Below, piece after piece: positions 8,867-17,310 of a stretch of 64,000 nucleotides of DNA (within the stretch, counting starts at the first letter, position 1; the number at the start of each line of letters is the position of its first letter). The notes below the pieces were generated by a model that saw nothing but the letters and a program-made list of their open reading frames with translations, searched no databases and was not told the origin of the DNA. The DNA lies in assembly GCA_046351215.1 (NCBI GenBank), contig JAXLYX010000009.1, positions 248,001 to 312,000 of the forward strand, written 5' to 3'. Origin of the DNA: JAXLYX01 sp046351215. GTDB taxonomy: Bacteria > Myxococcota_A > Polyangia > Polyangiales > Houyiibacteriaceae. The position numbers and the translations under genes were made by a program.

Positions 8867-10225
8867 TCAGGGAACGAGCCCGACCGCGTCGAGCTCGTTC
8901 CAGCCCGCGACCTTGCGCGTGTCGAGCACGAGGCGGACCGCGCGGATCGAGCGGCGGCTCGGGAAGCCCAGGCGGACCACCGAGCTCGCCGCGCCGGTCG
9001 TCGGCTCCGTGCCCTCGAAGAGGATCACGGGCCGCGCGGGCTCGCTGACGTCGTCCACGCGGACGACGGCGCCCGGGTTCAGCGTCTCGACCCAGACGAG
9101 GGCGCGTGCGTCGACTCCGATCGTCCATCGCACGGTGATCGTCTCGAAGCCCGCGTCCTGCGCGAGGCTCGCCCACGCGGCCGGCAGGTCGCCCGAGCCC
9201 GGGTAGACGTCGGGCGGTCCGAGCACCTGCCGTGCCCCGTTCGTCTCGCTGGCGTACTCGCTCGAGAACTCGCCGAGCGTGTCGGCCCAGACGACGGCTT
9301 CGTTCGTGAAGTCCTCCACCGGCGGCCGGGTGGCGGCGATCGTCGTGCCCTGCGCCACGAGCGCCGGGCGAGGAGGCGGAGCGCTCGACGCTCCGTTCGA
9401 CGAGGACCTTCCGAGCACGAGGCCCGCGACCACCGCCGCGCCGACGCCGAGGAGCGCGAGCCCCACGAGGCAGCCGACCTTGCTCCCGGCGCTGCCGAGA
9501 GCCGGCGTCACCACGCGAGTCCGCAGGTTCTCGGGGAGAGGGCTCTCGGCGAGGAGGCCGACCGTGTCGACCTCGCACCAGGCGGGATTCACGAGGTACA
9601 CGCGCAGGCTGCGGACGACGCGTTCGGGGGCGAGGGCGATCTCGAGCACCTGTGCGCCCGGCAGCATCGTCGGCGGCGCCGAGAAGAGCAGCTCTTCGCC
9701 CTCGGTGGTGTCGACCACCGCGAACGTCGAACCCGCGCAGTTCGTCTCGAACACGCGGATCGTGGACGAAGGGACGTTCGCGCCGAAGCGGACCTCGATC
9801 CATTCGACCGAGCTCGAGCGCGGTCCGGGCGCCCAGGCGCCCATGATGTCGCCCGAGCGAGGGTAGACGCGCGGCGGTCCGACGAGGACCGAAGGCGACC
9901 AGCTCCCACCGAAGGTCGAGGACGCGGTCGCCATCGTCGGCCAGAGGCCACGCTCGAACGCGGGCACGTCGCGCGCCGTCATCGCGCCCACGTCGAACCT
10001 CTGGCCGTGGCCGAGGGACTCGCCCGTCGGGCCGTGGAGCAGGCGCGCGTGGAGCGAGGACGATCCCGGCGCTCCGAGGCCGGGGGCGTCCATGGCGTCG
10101 CCCGAGGCGGGGCCGGCGTAGGTGGTGCCGCCGCAGTAGTCGCAGCGCAGCACGGTGGCTCCGGGCGTGGGCCGGAGGGGCGCGCCGCATTGGCCGCAGC
10201 GCTTCACGCGGGATTCGACGGGCAC
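8867..10225 (-). CDS. Zinc-ribbon membrane protein with two discoidin-like repeats
   Basis: 452 aa from GTG 10225, running convergently into the A2M pair with only 4 bp between stops. Residues 10-31 hold a CGQC...CDYC zinc ribbon. Two similar beta-rich modules follow, at about 85-220 and 300-452. They share the pattern VYPxSGD...AWA, then a W(I/T) strand with V(E/W)V, then a closing RxVRLxLD strand, as in F5/8-type (discoidin-like) domains. A single hydrophobic segment near residues 250-270 separates them. This suggests a tail-anchored or bitopic protein with a cytoplasmic ribbon and an external sugar- or lipid-binding module, but ligand and topology are unknown. It is the last gene of the ruvA-ruvB operon, 21 bp after the preceding gene. 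The family is not firmly identified. Confidence 0.75.
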   Translation of the reverse strand: MPVESRVKRCGQCGAPLRPTPGATVLRCDYCGGTTYAGPASGDAMDAPGLGAPGSSSLHARLLHGPTGESLGHGQRFDVGAMTARDVPAFERGLWPTMATASSTFGGSWSPSVLVGPPRVYPRSGDIMGAWAPGPRSSSVEWIEVRFGANVPSSTIRVFETNCAGSTFAVVDTTEGEELLFSAPPTMLPGAQVLEIALAPERVVRSLRVYLVNPAWCEVDTVGLLAESPLPENLRTRVVTPALGSAGSKVGCLVGLALLGVGAAVVAGLVLGRSSSNGASSAPPPRPALVAQGTTIAATRPPVEDFTNEAVVWADTLGEFSSEYASETNGARQVLGPPDVYPGSGDLPAAWASLAQDAGFETITVRWTIGVDARALVWVETLNPGAVVRVDDVSEPARPVILFEGTEPTTGAASSVVRLGFPSRRSIRAVRLVLDTRKVAGWNELDAVGLVP

Positions 10226-10246
10226 GCCGCGATGCTACACCGGCTC

Positions 10247-10900
10247 TCAGCCTGCCGGCTGCTTCATCCGACCGGCGAGTCGGTAGGCGCCGACGAAGGT
10301 GCCGATGGCCATCGCCGCGAGCATGCCGACGATCGGCCACCGGGCGGTGTCGCGATCGCTCCGCTCGCGCTCGAGCGTCGCGCGATCGCCGATCCACACG
10401 CGCGTCACGTCTCCGTCGCGGAGGGCCGCGACGAGGGGCGTGCCGGGGCGGACGGCGCGGACGCTGACGTCGAAGGGCGGCCGGAGACGCTCGCCGACCT
10501 GCACGTCGCCGATCAGCGGGAGCCCACGGAGCGTCGACGCGGGCGCCACGTCGACGAGGTCCGCGAGCATCTTCCATTCCGCGGGGGGCGGGAGCTCGAT
10601 CCGCGTCGAGCCGCGCGCCGTGGTCACGGGGACCTCGGGGCGACCGAACGTGCCGTGCCAGTACGACGAGCCCGTCGACTGCTCGTGCGTGCCCGCCTGC
10701 TGGATGCGGACCTCGCCGTAGTAGAAGGGCCGTCCGGCCGGCGAGTCCTGGAGCGCGCCGCCGCCCTCGGCGACCGTGCCCTCGACGAAGTCGCCGTCGC
10801 GCGGGAGCGCCGGCTCGGCACCGGAGATCGCGATGTGCGCGGCGAAGGAGGCGATGGCGAGGCCGAGGAGGCCGAGCAGCGCCGAGGGGAAGAGCTTCAT
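10247..10900 (-). CDS. Two-TM membrane protein of unknown function (GIDE-like layout)
   Basis: 217 aa. The ATG at 10900 overlaps the ruvB stop (ATGA), so it is translationally coupled to ruvB. A hydrophobic N-terminus (about residues 3-24) and a second TM near 187-208 bracket a soluble beta-rich region with SPAGRPFYYGEVRIQ, WKMLADLV and GDVQVGERLRPP. The layout of SP-G-P-Y-Y plus an IGD-type beta region and a late TM recalls bacterial GIDE/MULAN-like membrane domains, but I would not assign the family from this alone. Its place between ruvB and the zinc-ribbon protein suggests co-transcription rather than shared function. Confidence 0.75.
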   Translation of the reverse strand: MKLFPSALLGLLGLAIASFAAHIAISGAEPALPRDGDFVEGTVAEGGGALQDSPAGRPFYYGEVRIQQAGTHEQSTGSSYWHGTFGRPEVPVTTARGSTRIELPPPAEWKMLADLVDVAPASTLRGLPLIGDVQVGERLRPPFDVSVRAVRPGTPLVAALRDGDVTRVWIGDRATLERERSDRDTARWPIVGMLAAMAIGTFVGAYRLAGRMKQPAG

Positions 10901-11961
10901 TCGAACAGGTCTCCCTGGGACTTCGGACGCTGACGTCCGAGGTGCTCGTAGGCACGGGCAGTGGCCATGCGGCCGCGCGCCGTGCGCGCGAGGAATCCTT
11001 GCTGCAGCAAGAAAGGCTCGTGCACGTCCTCGAGCGTGTCGCGCGGCTCGCTGAGCGCGGCCGCGAGCGTCTCGATGCCGACGGGGCCGCCGCGGTAGTG
11101 GTCGATGAGGACGAGCAGGTAGCGGCGGTCCATCTCCTCGAGGCCGGCGTGGTCCACGTCGAGGCGATCGAGGGCGCTCCGTGCGAGCTCGAGATCGAGC
11201 GCGCCTCCGCCCTTCACGAGCGCGAAGTCGCGGGCGAAGCGGACGTGGCGGTTCGCGATGCGGGGCGTCCCGCGCGAGCGTCGGGCGAGCTCCTCGGCCG
11301 CGTCCTCCGAGATCTTCATGGCGAGCAGGCGGGCGCTCCGTCGCACGATCGAGGCGAGCGCCTCGGGCGAGTAGTAGTCGAGGCGTGCCACGTAGCCGAA
11401 GCGCGAGAGCATCGGATTCGTGAGCAGGCCCGTGCGCGTCGTCGCCGCCACGAGGGTGAAGGGATGGAGGGGGAGCTTCAGGACCTGCGCGTAGGGGCCG
11501 TCGCCGTGGACGACGTCGATGCAGAAGTCCTCGACCGCCGTGTAGAGCGTCTCCTCGACGACGGGCGTGAGCCGGTGGATCTCGTCGATGAAGACGACGT
11601 CGTTCGGCGAGAGGTTCGTGAGCAGCGCCGCGAGCTGACCCTTGTGCTCGATCGCGGGGCCCGTGGTCTCGTGCAGCTTCACCCCGCGCTCCTCGGCGAG
11701 GATCTTCGCGAGCGTCGTCTTGCCGAGACCGGGCGGACCGGAGAGCAGCACGTGGCCGACGGGCTCGCCGCGTCGCCTCGCCGCCTCGACCATGATCTCG
11801 AGGTTCTCCTTGATCTTGTCCTGGCCGACGAAGTCGTCGAAGCGCCTCGGGCGCAGGGCGCCTTCCTCGGCGCGGTCCTGCTCCGTGGCCACGGGATCGA
11901 CGACCGAGGGCGTCCTCGGATCGGCCGCCTCGGGCGGCGTCTTCTGCTTCTTGCCGGCCAT
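10897..11961 (-). CDS. ruvB: Holliday junction branch migration ATPase RuvB
   Basis: 354 aa. RuvB is the hexameric AAA+ motor that drives branch migration of Holliday junctions on RuvA. Visible motifs: Walker A GPPGLGKTT, Walker B VVFIDEIHR, the DFVGQDKIKENL entry motif, sensor region LVAATTRTGLLTNPML, an Arg in SRFGYV at the arginine-finger position, and the RuvB winged-helix C-terminus (GPVGIETLAAALSEPRDTLEDVHEPFL). It has about 20 extra, charged N-terminal residues before ALRPRRFDDFVGQ. EHKGQLAALLT replaces the common ERPGDLAAILT, so it is a diverged but complete RuvB. It lies 8 bp downstream of ruvA and overlaps the next gene by 4 nt. Confidence 0.96.
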   Translation of the reverse strand: MAGKKQKTPPEAADPRTPSVVDPVATEQDRAEEGALRPRRFDDFVGQDKIKENLEIMVEAARRRGEPVGHVLLSGPPGLGKTTLAKILAEERGVKLHETTGPAIEHKGQLAALLTNLSPNDVVFIDEIHRLTPVVEETLYTAVEDFCIDVVHGDGPYAQVLKLPLHPFTLVAATTRTGLLTNPMLSRFGYVARLDYYSPEALASIVRRSARLLAMKISEDAAEELARRSRGTPRIANRHVRFARDFALVKGGGALDLELARSALDRLDVDHAGLEEMDRRYLLVLIDHYRGGPVGIETLAAALSEPRDTLEDVHEPFLLQQGFLARTARGRMATARAYEHLGRQRPKSQGDLFE

Positions 11962-11969
11962 GGGCGTCC

Positions 11970-12578
11970 CTACGCGGAGAGGTGGCGGAGGGCCTCGCGC
12001 AGGAGCTCCTGCACGGGCTTCTCGGTGAGCGAGGCGGGGTCGAGGAGGTCGATGGCGCGCTCGGCCTCGGGGCGCTTGTAGCCGAGGTTCACGAGCAGGC
12101 CGACGAGGATCTCTCCCTGACCGCCGAAGGACGTCGATCGCGCCGCCACGGGCCGCGGCGGCAAGCGGCTCGCGGAGGGCGAGAGCTTGCCCTTGAGGTC
12201 GACGAGGAGGTGCTCGACGGTCTTCTTCCCGACGCCGGAGATGCCGCGGAAGGCGTTCTTGTCGCCGCGCTCGACGGCCTCGAAGAGGGCGCCGGCGTCG
12301 AGCTGGGAGAGGATCGCGAGGGCGAGCTTCGGTCCGACGCCCGTCACCGTCATGAGCGAGCGGAAGCTGGCGCGGTCCTCGGCCGTCGCGAAGCCGTAGA
12401 GCACCAGCGCGTCCTCGCGCACGTGCGTGTGGACGAAGAGCGAGACGGGGCCGTCGCGGCCGACGCGTCCGAGCGTGCCGAGCGGCACGAAGACTTCGTA
12501 GCCGACGCCCTGCACGTCGACGATCACCGAGCCGTCCGGCGACTCGTCTCCGAGGATTCCCGTGAGCCTTCCGATCAC
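11970..12578 (-). CDS. ruvA: Holliday junction branch migration protein RuvA
   Basis: 202 aa, the normal RuvA length. The GTG at 12578 is chosen because the product then begins with the conserved VIGRLTG; the frame is open much further upstream, but that part is out-of-character sequence. The N-terminal OB fold (VIVDVQGVGYEVFVP) is followed by helix-hairpin-helix motifs (LMTVTGVGPKLALAILS and FRGISGVGKKTVEHLLVDLKGK) that bind the junction. A short acidic/proline linker leads to the C-terminal domain III (GLLVNLGYKRPEAERAI), which contacts RuvB. It is the first gene of the minus-strand ruvA-ruvB-10247-8867 operon. ruvC is not here; it lies at 23852. Confidence 0.95.
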   Translation of the reverse strand: MIGRLTGILGDESPDGSVIVDVQGVGYEVFVPLGTLGRVGRDGPVSLFVHTHVREDALVLYGFATAEDRASFRSLMTVTGVGPKLALAILSQLDAGALFEAVERGDKNAFRGISGVGKKTVEHLLVDLKGKLSPSASRLPPRPVAARSTSFGGQGEILVGLLVNLGYKRPEAERAIDLLDPASLTEKPVQELLREALRHLSA

Positions 12579-12688
12579 GGCGCCGAGCCTAGCAGCCGCC
12601 CCCCCGCCGCGCGACGGGGCCCCGCCGGGGCATTGCCCGAGGCCGTCTTTCGTGGTGACGTGGGGCTTTCCCGGGGGGGAGGAATCGC

Positions 12689-13402
12689 ATGACCGCCTAC
12701 GTCTTCGTGCACGGGATGCCCGGCAACGCCTACACGTGGGAGAGCTTCTTCGAGCACGCGCCGAGCGGTGTCCGGTGCATCGGCTGGGACGGCCCCGATT
12801 GCGGTGACGGGCCCGACGTCCCCGGCGCGACCTTGGTCGACTACGAGAACGCCCTGATGGAGGAGGTGAAGGGGGCCGGCTCCGACGTCGTCCTCGTCGG
12901 GCATTCGTTCGGCGCCTGGCTCGTGGCGCGCGTGCTCCCGCGCCTCGGCGGAGCCGTGAGGCGCGCCGTCCTGATCTCCGGCCTCCCTTCGTTGACCAAG
13001 GAGCACGCGGATTCCTTCGTCGGCCTCGCCGATGCGCTCGCGTCGGGTGCCGTCGCCGTCGAGCAGGCCGTCGGCATCGCGGTCGATCTCTGGCTCCCGA
13101 CCGAGAATCGCGACCCGATCCACGTCTCGTGGATCGAGCGGATGATGCGTCACGAAGGCAAGGACCGACTCGCCCGCGGGCTCCGCCGTATCGTTCCCCT
13201 CGCGGATCCCGCTTGGGCCGTCGGGCCCTACGAGACGCCCGCGTCCCTCGTCCACAGCGAGGCCGATCGCGCGGCTCCCCTCGCCTACGGGCAGGCTCTC
13301 GCCGCCCTCGGTCGCGACACGAAGATGACCGTGCTGCCGGGAGATTCGCACATGGTCCAGTGGACGGCGCCGGAGGCGTTGGCGAGGATCGTGTTCGCCT
13401 GA
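12689..13402 (+). CDS. Alpha/beta hydrolase fold protein
   Basis: 237 aa, a compact alpha/beta hydrolase. FVHGMPGNAYTW provides the HG oxyanion motif, GHSFGAW the nucleophile elbow (Ser), and GDSHMVQW the C-terminal catalytic His; the acid is probably in the HSEADRAAPL segment. The ATG at 12689 follows a good GGGGGAGGA ribosome site. No signal peptide, so cytoplasmic; the substrate cannot be named. It is divergent from ruvA with a gap of about 110 bp and has no obvious operon partner. Confidence 0.88.
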   Translation: MTAYVFVHGMPGNAYTWESFFEHAPSGVRCIGWDGPDCGDGPDVPGATLVDYENALMEEVKGAGSDVVLVGHSFGAWLVARVLPRLGGAVRRAVLISGLPSLTKEHADSFVGLADALASGAVAVEQAVGIAVDLWLPTENRDPIHVSWIERMMRHEGKDRLARGLRRIVPLADPAWAVGPYETPASLVHSEADRAAPLAYGQALAALGRDTKMTVLPGDSHMVQWTAPEALARIVFA

Positions 13403-13729
13403 GCGTGGGGCGCGATCGCGCTCCAGCTCGTCGCTCCAGCGTGCCCCATCGCTCGACGCATACCGCCGAGCTGCCCCCGGCCGCCACCAAGGCGAGGTCC
13501 GATTCGGGGCAAGGCGATCGCGGATCGCGACGGCTCGGTTCTGGGTAGAGCGCGAGCGAGCGAGACAGGTCGCCGTCTTCGAACGCGAGGCGACCGCGCT
13601 CCGCGAAGGAGCAGCCATGGCCCGCTTCTCCGAGTGTGCTGCCGGGCCCTGATCCGTCCGCGATGCACGGATGCGTCCGACGAGCGCGGGGCGCGAGCTC
13701 CCACGTCCACGCGCGACCCCGAGGACAAT

Positions 13730-13745
13730 CCTTGGAGTTCCAAGG
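13730..13745. promoter_or_regulatory. Dyad CCTTGGA-GT-TCCAAGG, possible operator
   Basis: A perfect 7-bp inverted repeat with a 2-bp spacer, about 190 bp upstream of the start codon at 13938. Its size and symmetry fit a dimeric regulator site. There is no T-run, so it is not a terminator. The cognate regulator is unknown. Confidence 0.4.
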
Positions 13746-13815
13746 AGTTCGGCGATCGCCTACGCCAATCGACCGTCCGCCTGCACGGATAGGCCCGAAT
13801 TATGGTGTTTTCGTG

Positions 13816-13850
13816 GCGTTCCGCCGACCCGATGTACACGCGCGGAACGC
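13816..13850. promoter_or_regulatory. 9-bp inverted repeat GCGTTCCGC/GCGGAACGC
   Basis: Perfect arms at 13816-13824 and 13842-13850, separated by 17 bp. The 26-bp spacing between arm starts could be two half-sites on one face of DNA, or a hairpin in the 5' leader of the lipoprotein gene about 90 bp downstream. Confidence 0.4.
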
Positions 13851-13937
13851 GGATGATAGCTTGGCGGATCGTTCGGTTTTTCCGGTCGATGCGACGAATC
13901 GCTCGACTTTCCTACGCCCATTGCCGGAGTACCTTTC

Positions 13938-16301
13938 ATGTACCAACCATCTTCTGCTGGCGCAAGACACTTCGCGGCTCGACCGATGCTCGTCGCGCTC
14001 GTGCTCGTTCTCGGCGCCTGCGACTCGTGCGACTGCGGTGCCTCGAAGCATCCATCCGACTCGGGGGTCGGCCCGATGAGCGATGGGGGCATGGACGCCG
14101 GCTACGTCGCCGACGGCGGCCAGACCGGTGCGCCGATCGGCAGCGCCTGCATGCAGTCGAGCGATTGCGGTGGACCGGGCACGCCCGAGTGCCTCCTCGG
14201 AATCCATCCTCTGATGGATCCGACGATCAATCCGGTCCTCGGGGCCATCGGTCTCGAGTTCAACGGCGGCTATTGCTCGTTCCAGCCGAACTGCACCGAC
14301 GATTCGCAATGCGATCCGGCGAACGGAGGGCGCTGCTTCCGGCCCTTCCACGCGACGACGCTCGCCGACTGGGAGACGCTGCAGCAGGCCCTCTGCGCGG
14401 AGGGCTATCCCGACTGCGCCCAGAGGGTGATCGACTACGGCGTCTGCTTGAAGACGTGCACGTCGAACACCGACTGTCGTACCCCCGGCTATCGGTGCGA
14501 GCTGCCGATGCAGCCGCTCTTCACCCTCCTGTCCTCGGTCGCGCCGGACGTGGGCGACAAGGTCGACAGCACGCAGACCTTCTGCGTCCCGCCCGGCGTC
14601 TGTGCGATCCACGGGGATTGTGGCGTCGGCTTCTGCGACAGCGCCGACGGGATGACGGCGACGTGCACGTGTCCGAGCGGCTTCGTGGACGACGGGACCA
14701 CCTGCGCTCCGGTCTGCTCGCCCGCGTGTGGCTCGAACCAGCACTGCACGGTCGACTCGGCGCACGGGGATGCCCACGTCTGCGTCTGCGACGACGGGCT
14801 GGTCTGGGACGGCACGCAGTGCATCCAGGCAGCGTGCGTGGGTGCCTGCGACCCGAACGCGGACTTCGTCCTCACCGGACCCGGCGTGCCGCGCTGCGTC
14901 TGCGGCGCGGGCTACGTCGGGGACGGCGCGAGCTGCACGGCCATCGCATGCGCACCGACGTGTGACTCGAGCGCCACGTGCACGGCCGACGCGGACGCGC
15001 GGACGGCCAGCTGCGAATGCTCGGGCAATCGCCTCGAGGATTCGTCCGGAGCCTGTCCGGCGGCCCCCGCCACCCGCTACGTCGCGACCACGGGCAGCGA
15101 CACCGGCGATTGCAGCGCCTCGTCGTCGCCGTGCCTCACCATCAATTACGCCGTCACGAAGGCGAGCGCGGGCGACGTGATCCAGGTCGCCTCGGGCACC
15201 TATGCGGAGATGGTCGTGGTCGACAAATCCCTCGTCTTCCGTGGCGCCAACGCCGGAGTCTCCGCGGGTGTCTCCCCGGGGAGCCGCGGTCCCGAGTCCG
15301 TCGTGATCGGCTTCCGCAGCCCGGGCTATCCGCATCCGACGGCGGCGTACGCGTTCAGCGCCACGATCGACGGCTTCACAATCACCCCGCAGGGCGACCA
15401 CAGCGCGCTCGCGTGGAACACCTACCACCTCGTCTCGCTCTACGGGGGACCGATGGTTCGCGTGGTGAACAACGTCTTCGACGGCGGCGACTGGGATCCG
15501 ACCTGCTCGCTCGCGACGAGCGGCAACGATCCGAGCCAACCGGACCGGACGCTCTTCACCTGCCAGAAGTTCGCCGACTCGGCCGTCATGGTGCAGTCGG
15601 GCACCTTCGAGATGTCGGGTAACCTCTTCGACACCTTCCATCGTCCCGTCGACCTCGGCGTCTGGGCGAACACCAACACGATGGTCGGCCGCTTCGCCGG
15701 GAACGTGCTGAAGCACATGGAGACCCGCGGCATCTGGGTGCTGAAGCGGGCCGGAGGGCACATCGACGTCGTCGGAAACGTGTTCGATGCCAGCGACTAC
15801 GACGCTCTGACCACCGGCGGCGGCGTGGCGGGCATCGTCCTCACGGCCGGCGACAACGCCTTCCGGGGCAATACCTTCGAGAAGCTGAGCTCGGGCGTCT
15901 TCGTCCAGGTCTGCGACTCGAACTACGAGCCCATCGTCGGCGACAACGTGTTCGAGGCGAATCGATTCCACGCGAATCGTAGCGGCATCCAGTACTTCGA
16001 CGTCGGCTCGGCGGCTGGCTGCACCGTGGTTCCGGCGCAGATCCACGGCAACGACTTCGTCGCCTCGATCCGCTTCGGTGTGCGCTGGAACAAGGCGGGG
16101 GCCTCCTTCTCGGGCACGAACGGCGACCCGCCCGCGACGCTCGACGCGACGCACAACTACTGGGGCGACGCCGCCGGCGCGAACGTGGTCCCGTACTCCT
16201 GGATGCCGGGGGACACGGATCCCGATCCGAGCGCGGACAACGTGACTCCCTTCGTGGCGATCGACACCCCCTACACCACGCCGGGAGGCTGCTTGCCCTG
16301 A
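13938..16301 (+). CDS. Lipoprotein with EGF-like Cys-rich modules and a right-handed beta-helix
   Basis: 787 aa. The ATG at 13938 has GGAG eight bases upstream. A second ATG at 13986 would also give a lipoprotein signal (MLVALVLVLGAC). The lipobox LGAC puts the lipidated Cys at residue 28, followed by a D/G/S-rich linker. Residues about 70-370 are Cys-rich with EGF-like repeats (CVCDDGLVWDGTQC, CVCGAGYVGDGASC). From about 377 (RYVATTGSDTGDC, SSPCLTINYAV, GDVIQVASGTYAE) a pectate-lyase-like parallel beta-helix runs to the C-terminus, with repeated NVF/GNVF/NTF turns. Probably outer-membrane or surface-attached and carbohydrate- or matrix-binding. Catalytic activity is not evident. Confidence 0.88.
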   Translation: MYQPSSAGARHFAARPMLVALVLVLGACDSCDCGASKHPSDSGVGPMSDGGMDAGYVADGGQTGAPIGSACMQSSDCGGPGTPECLLGIHPLMDPTINPVLGAIGLEFNGGYCSFQPNCTDDSQCDPANGGRCFRPFHATTLADWETLQQALCAEGYPDCAQRVIDYGVCLKTCTSNTDCRTPGYRCELPMQPLFTLLSSVAPDVGDKVDSTQTFCVPPGVCAIHGDCGVGFCDSADGMTATCTCPSGFVDDGTTCAPVCSPACGSNQHCTVDSAHGDAHVCVCDDGLVWDGTQCIQAACVGACDPNADFVLTGPGVPRCVCGAGYVGDGASCTAIACAPTCDSSATCTADADARTASCECSGNRLEDSSGACPAAPATRYVATTGSDTGDCSASSSPCLTINYAVTKASAGDVIQVASGTYAEMVVVDKSLVFRGANAGVSAGVSPGSRGPESVVIGFRSPGYPHPTAAYAFSATIDGFTITPQGDHSALAWNTYHLVSLYGGPMVRVVNNVFDGGDWDPTCSLATSGNDPSQPDRTLFTCQKFADSAVMVQSGTFEMSGNLFDTFHRPVDLGVWANTNTMVGRFAGNVLKHMETRGIWVLKRAGGHIDVVGNVFDASDYDALTTGGGVAGIVLTAGDNAFRGNTFEKLSSGVFVQVCDSNYEPIVGDNVFEANRFHANRSGIQYFDVGSAAGCTVVPAQIHGNDFVASIRFGVRWNKAGASFSGTNGDPPATLDATHNYWGDAAGANVVPYSWMPGDTDPDPSADNVTPFVAIDTPYTTPGGCLP

Positions 16302-16395
16302 GCCGCCGAGGGCGACCCGCGCGCGGCATCGCCACGGCGGTGCCGCGCGTCGGTCGGCACGCCCGGCTGCCGCGCCTCCGAGACCCCTCTATCCT

Positions 16396-16800
16396 GTGAG
16401 GATGCTCTCCCGCTACTCGATGGTCCGCGGCGTTCCCTCGTCCGAGCTCCCGAAGGGCATCCGGCAGGACACGCGCAAGCACACCTCGCACGTGCTGCGT
16501 CCCACGACCGAGCTCGTCGACGCGTTCCTCGGCCACACGGACGAGGCGACCTTCCGCGTCTTCGAGGCCCGCTACCGCGCGCTGCTCGAGGCGCGCTTCG
16601 CCGAGGATCGGAAGCCCTTCGACGAGCTGGTCGAGCTCGCGCGGACGAACGACGTCTACCTCGGCTGCAGCTGCCCGACGAAGAAGAACCCCGACGTGAG
16701 GCACTGCCACACGGTGGTGGCGCTCCACTTCCTCGCGGAGCGCTACCCGGCGCTCGAGGTGCGCTTCCCCGCCGCCTCGCGGCCGAAGAGCCGCGCCTAG
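16396..16800 (+). CDS. Small DUF488-like protein
   Basis: 134 aa from GTG 16396; an ATG two codons in (16402) is an equally plausible start. The core YLGCSCPTKKNPDVRHCHT, with paired cysteines and an HCH motif late in the protein, resembles the DUF488 signature (LxCxC...HCHR). RYSMVRGVPSSELPKG at the N-terminus fits the same superfamily (R.S...PKW-like). Function unknown. The stop overlaps the stop of the convergent SnoaL-like gene by 4 nt. Confidence 0.7.
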   Translation: MRMLSRYSMVRGVPSSELPKGIRQDTRKHTSHVLRPTTELVDAFLGHTDEATFRVFEARYRALLEARFAEDRKPFDELVELARTNDVYLGCSCPTKKNPDVRHCHTVVALHFLAERYPALEVRFPAASRPKSRA

Positions 16801-17228
16801 AGCTTCGCCCCCTGCGGCAAGGTCAGCTGCTCCATGAAGCCCTTCGTGTCCCAGACGATGTGGCCTTCGACGATCAGGCCCTTCTCGAAGCGGTTGAATG
16901 ACATGCCGAGGACCCGGAACGTGCGCTGACCGTCCGCGGGCTCGAGGCCACGGTAGGAGCCGATGTGGCGGCCCGTCACGTACCAGCGGGCGGCGAGCAG
17001 GTTGCCCTCTGCCACGAGGCCGACGACGTCGTAGCGGAAGCCGGCGAACGCCCGGCGCATCTCGTCGACCGTGGCGATCACGCCTTCGGGCCCGCGACGA
17101 CGCGGGAGGCCGGGATCGTAGACCTCGTACTCCGCGGCGATGACGTCGTGCACCACCGAGTAGTCGCCTCGGTTGAACGCCCGATCGATGAGCATCAGGT
17201 ACTGCTGCTTCATGTACTCGGCGCTCAC
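16797..17228 (-). CDS. SnoaL-like ester cyclase/polyketide cyclase-fold protein
   Basis: 143 aa with a cone-shaped NTF2-like fold: helix (IDRAFNRGDYSVVHDVIAAEYEVYDPG), then GPEGVIATVDEMRRAFAGFRYDVVGLVAEGN, RWYVTGRHIGSYRGLEPADGQ, and FNRFEKGLIVEGHIVWDTKGFMEQL. This order is typical of SnoaL-like ester cyclase-related proteins; the substrate is unknown. Soluble, no signal. Converges with the gene at 16396. Confidence 0.85.
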   Translation of the reverse strand: MSAEYMKQQYLMLIDRAFNRGDYSVVHDVIAAEYEVYDPGLPRRRGPEGVIATVDEMRRAFAGFRYDVVGLVAEGNLLAARWYVTGRHIGSYRGLEPADGQRTFRVLGMSFNRFEKGLIVEGHIVWDTKGFMEQLTLPQGAKL

Positions 17229-17310
17229 GTTCCCCCCTTCCCCTCCTCCTAGGAGGGAAGAGCGGGGCGGGCAAGCGACGAATGCGGACGGGCTCCGCGG
17301 CGCGCGACGC

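Larger units (their letters stand above)
13403..13937. other. 535-bp intergenic control region upstream of the beta-helix lipoprotein
   Basis: No gene with coding character on either strand. It begins with a short palindrome GCGCGATCGCGC (13411-13422). It also holds a 7-bp dyad at 13730-13745 and a 9-bp inverted repeat at 13816-13850 (listed separately). The last 140 bp are clearly less GC-rich than the surroundings, as expected of a promoter and leader for the gene at 13938. A 12-codon ORF at 13617-13652 follows an AAGGAG sequence but cannot be supported as a gene. Confidence 0.6.

Noticed and set aside
13617..13652. 12-codon ORF with a good AAGGAG ribosome site
   Set aside because: Too short to support; no attenuator or tandem codons; a chance match is likely.
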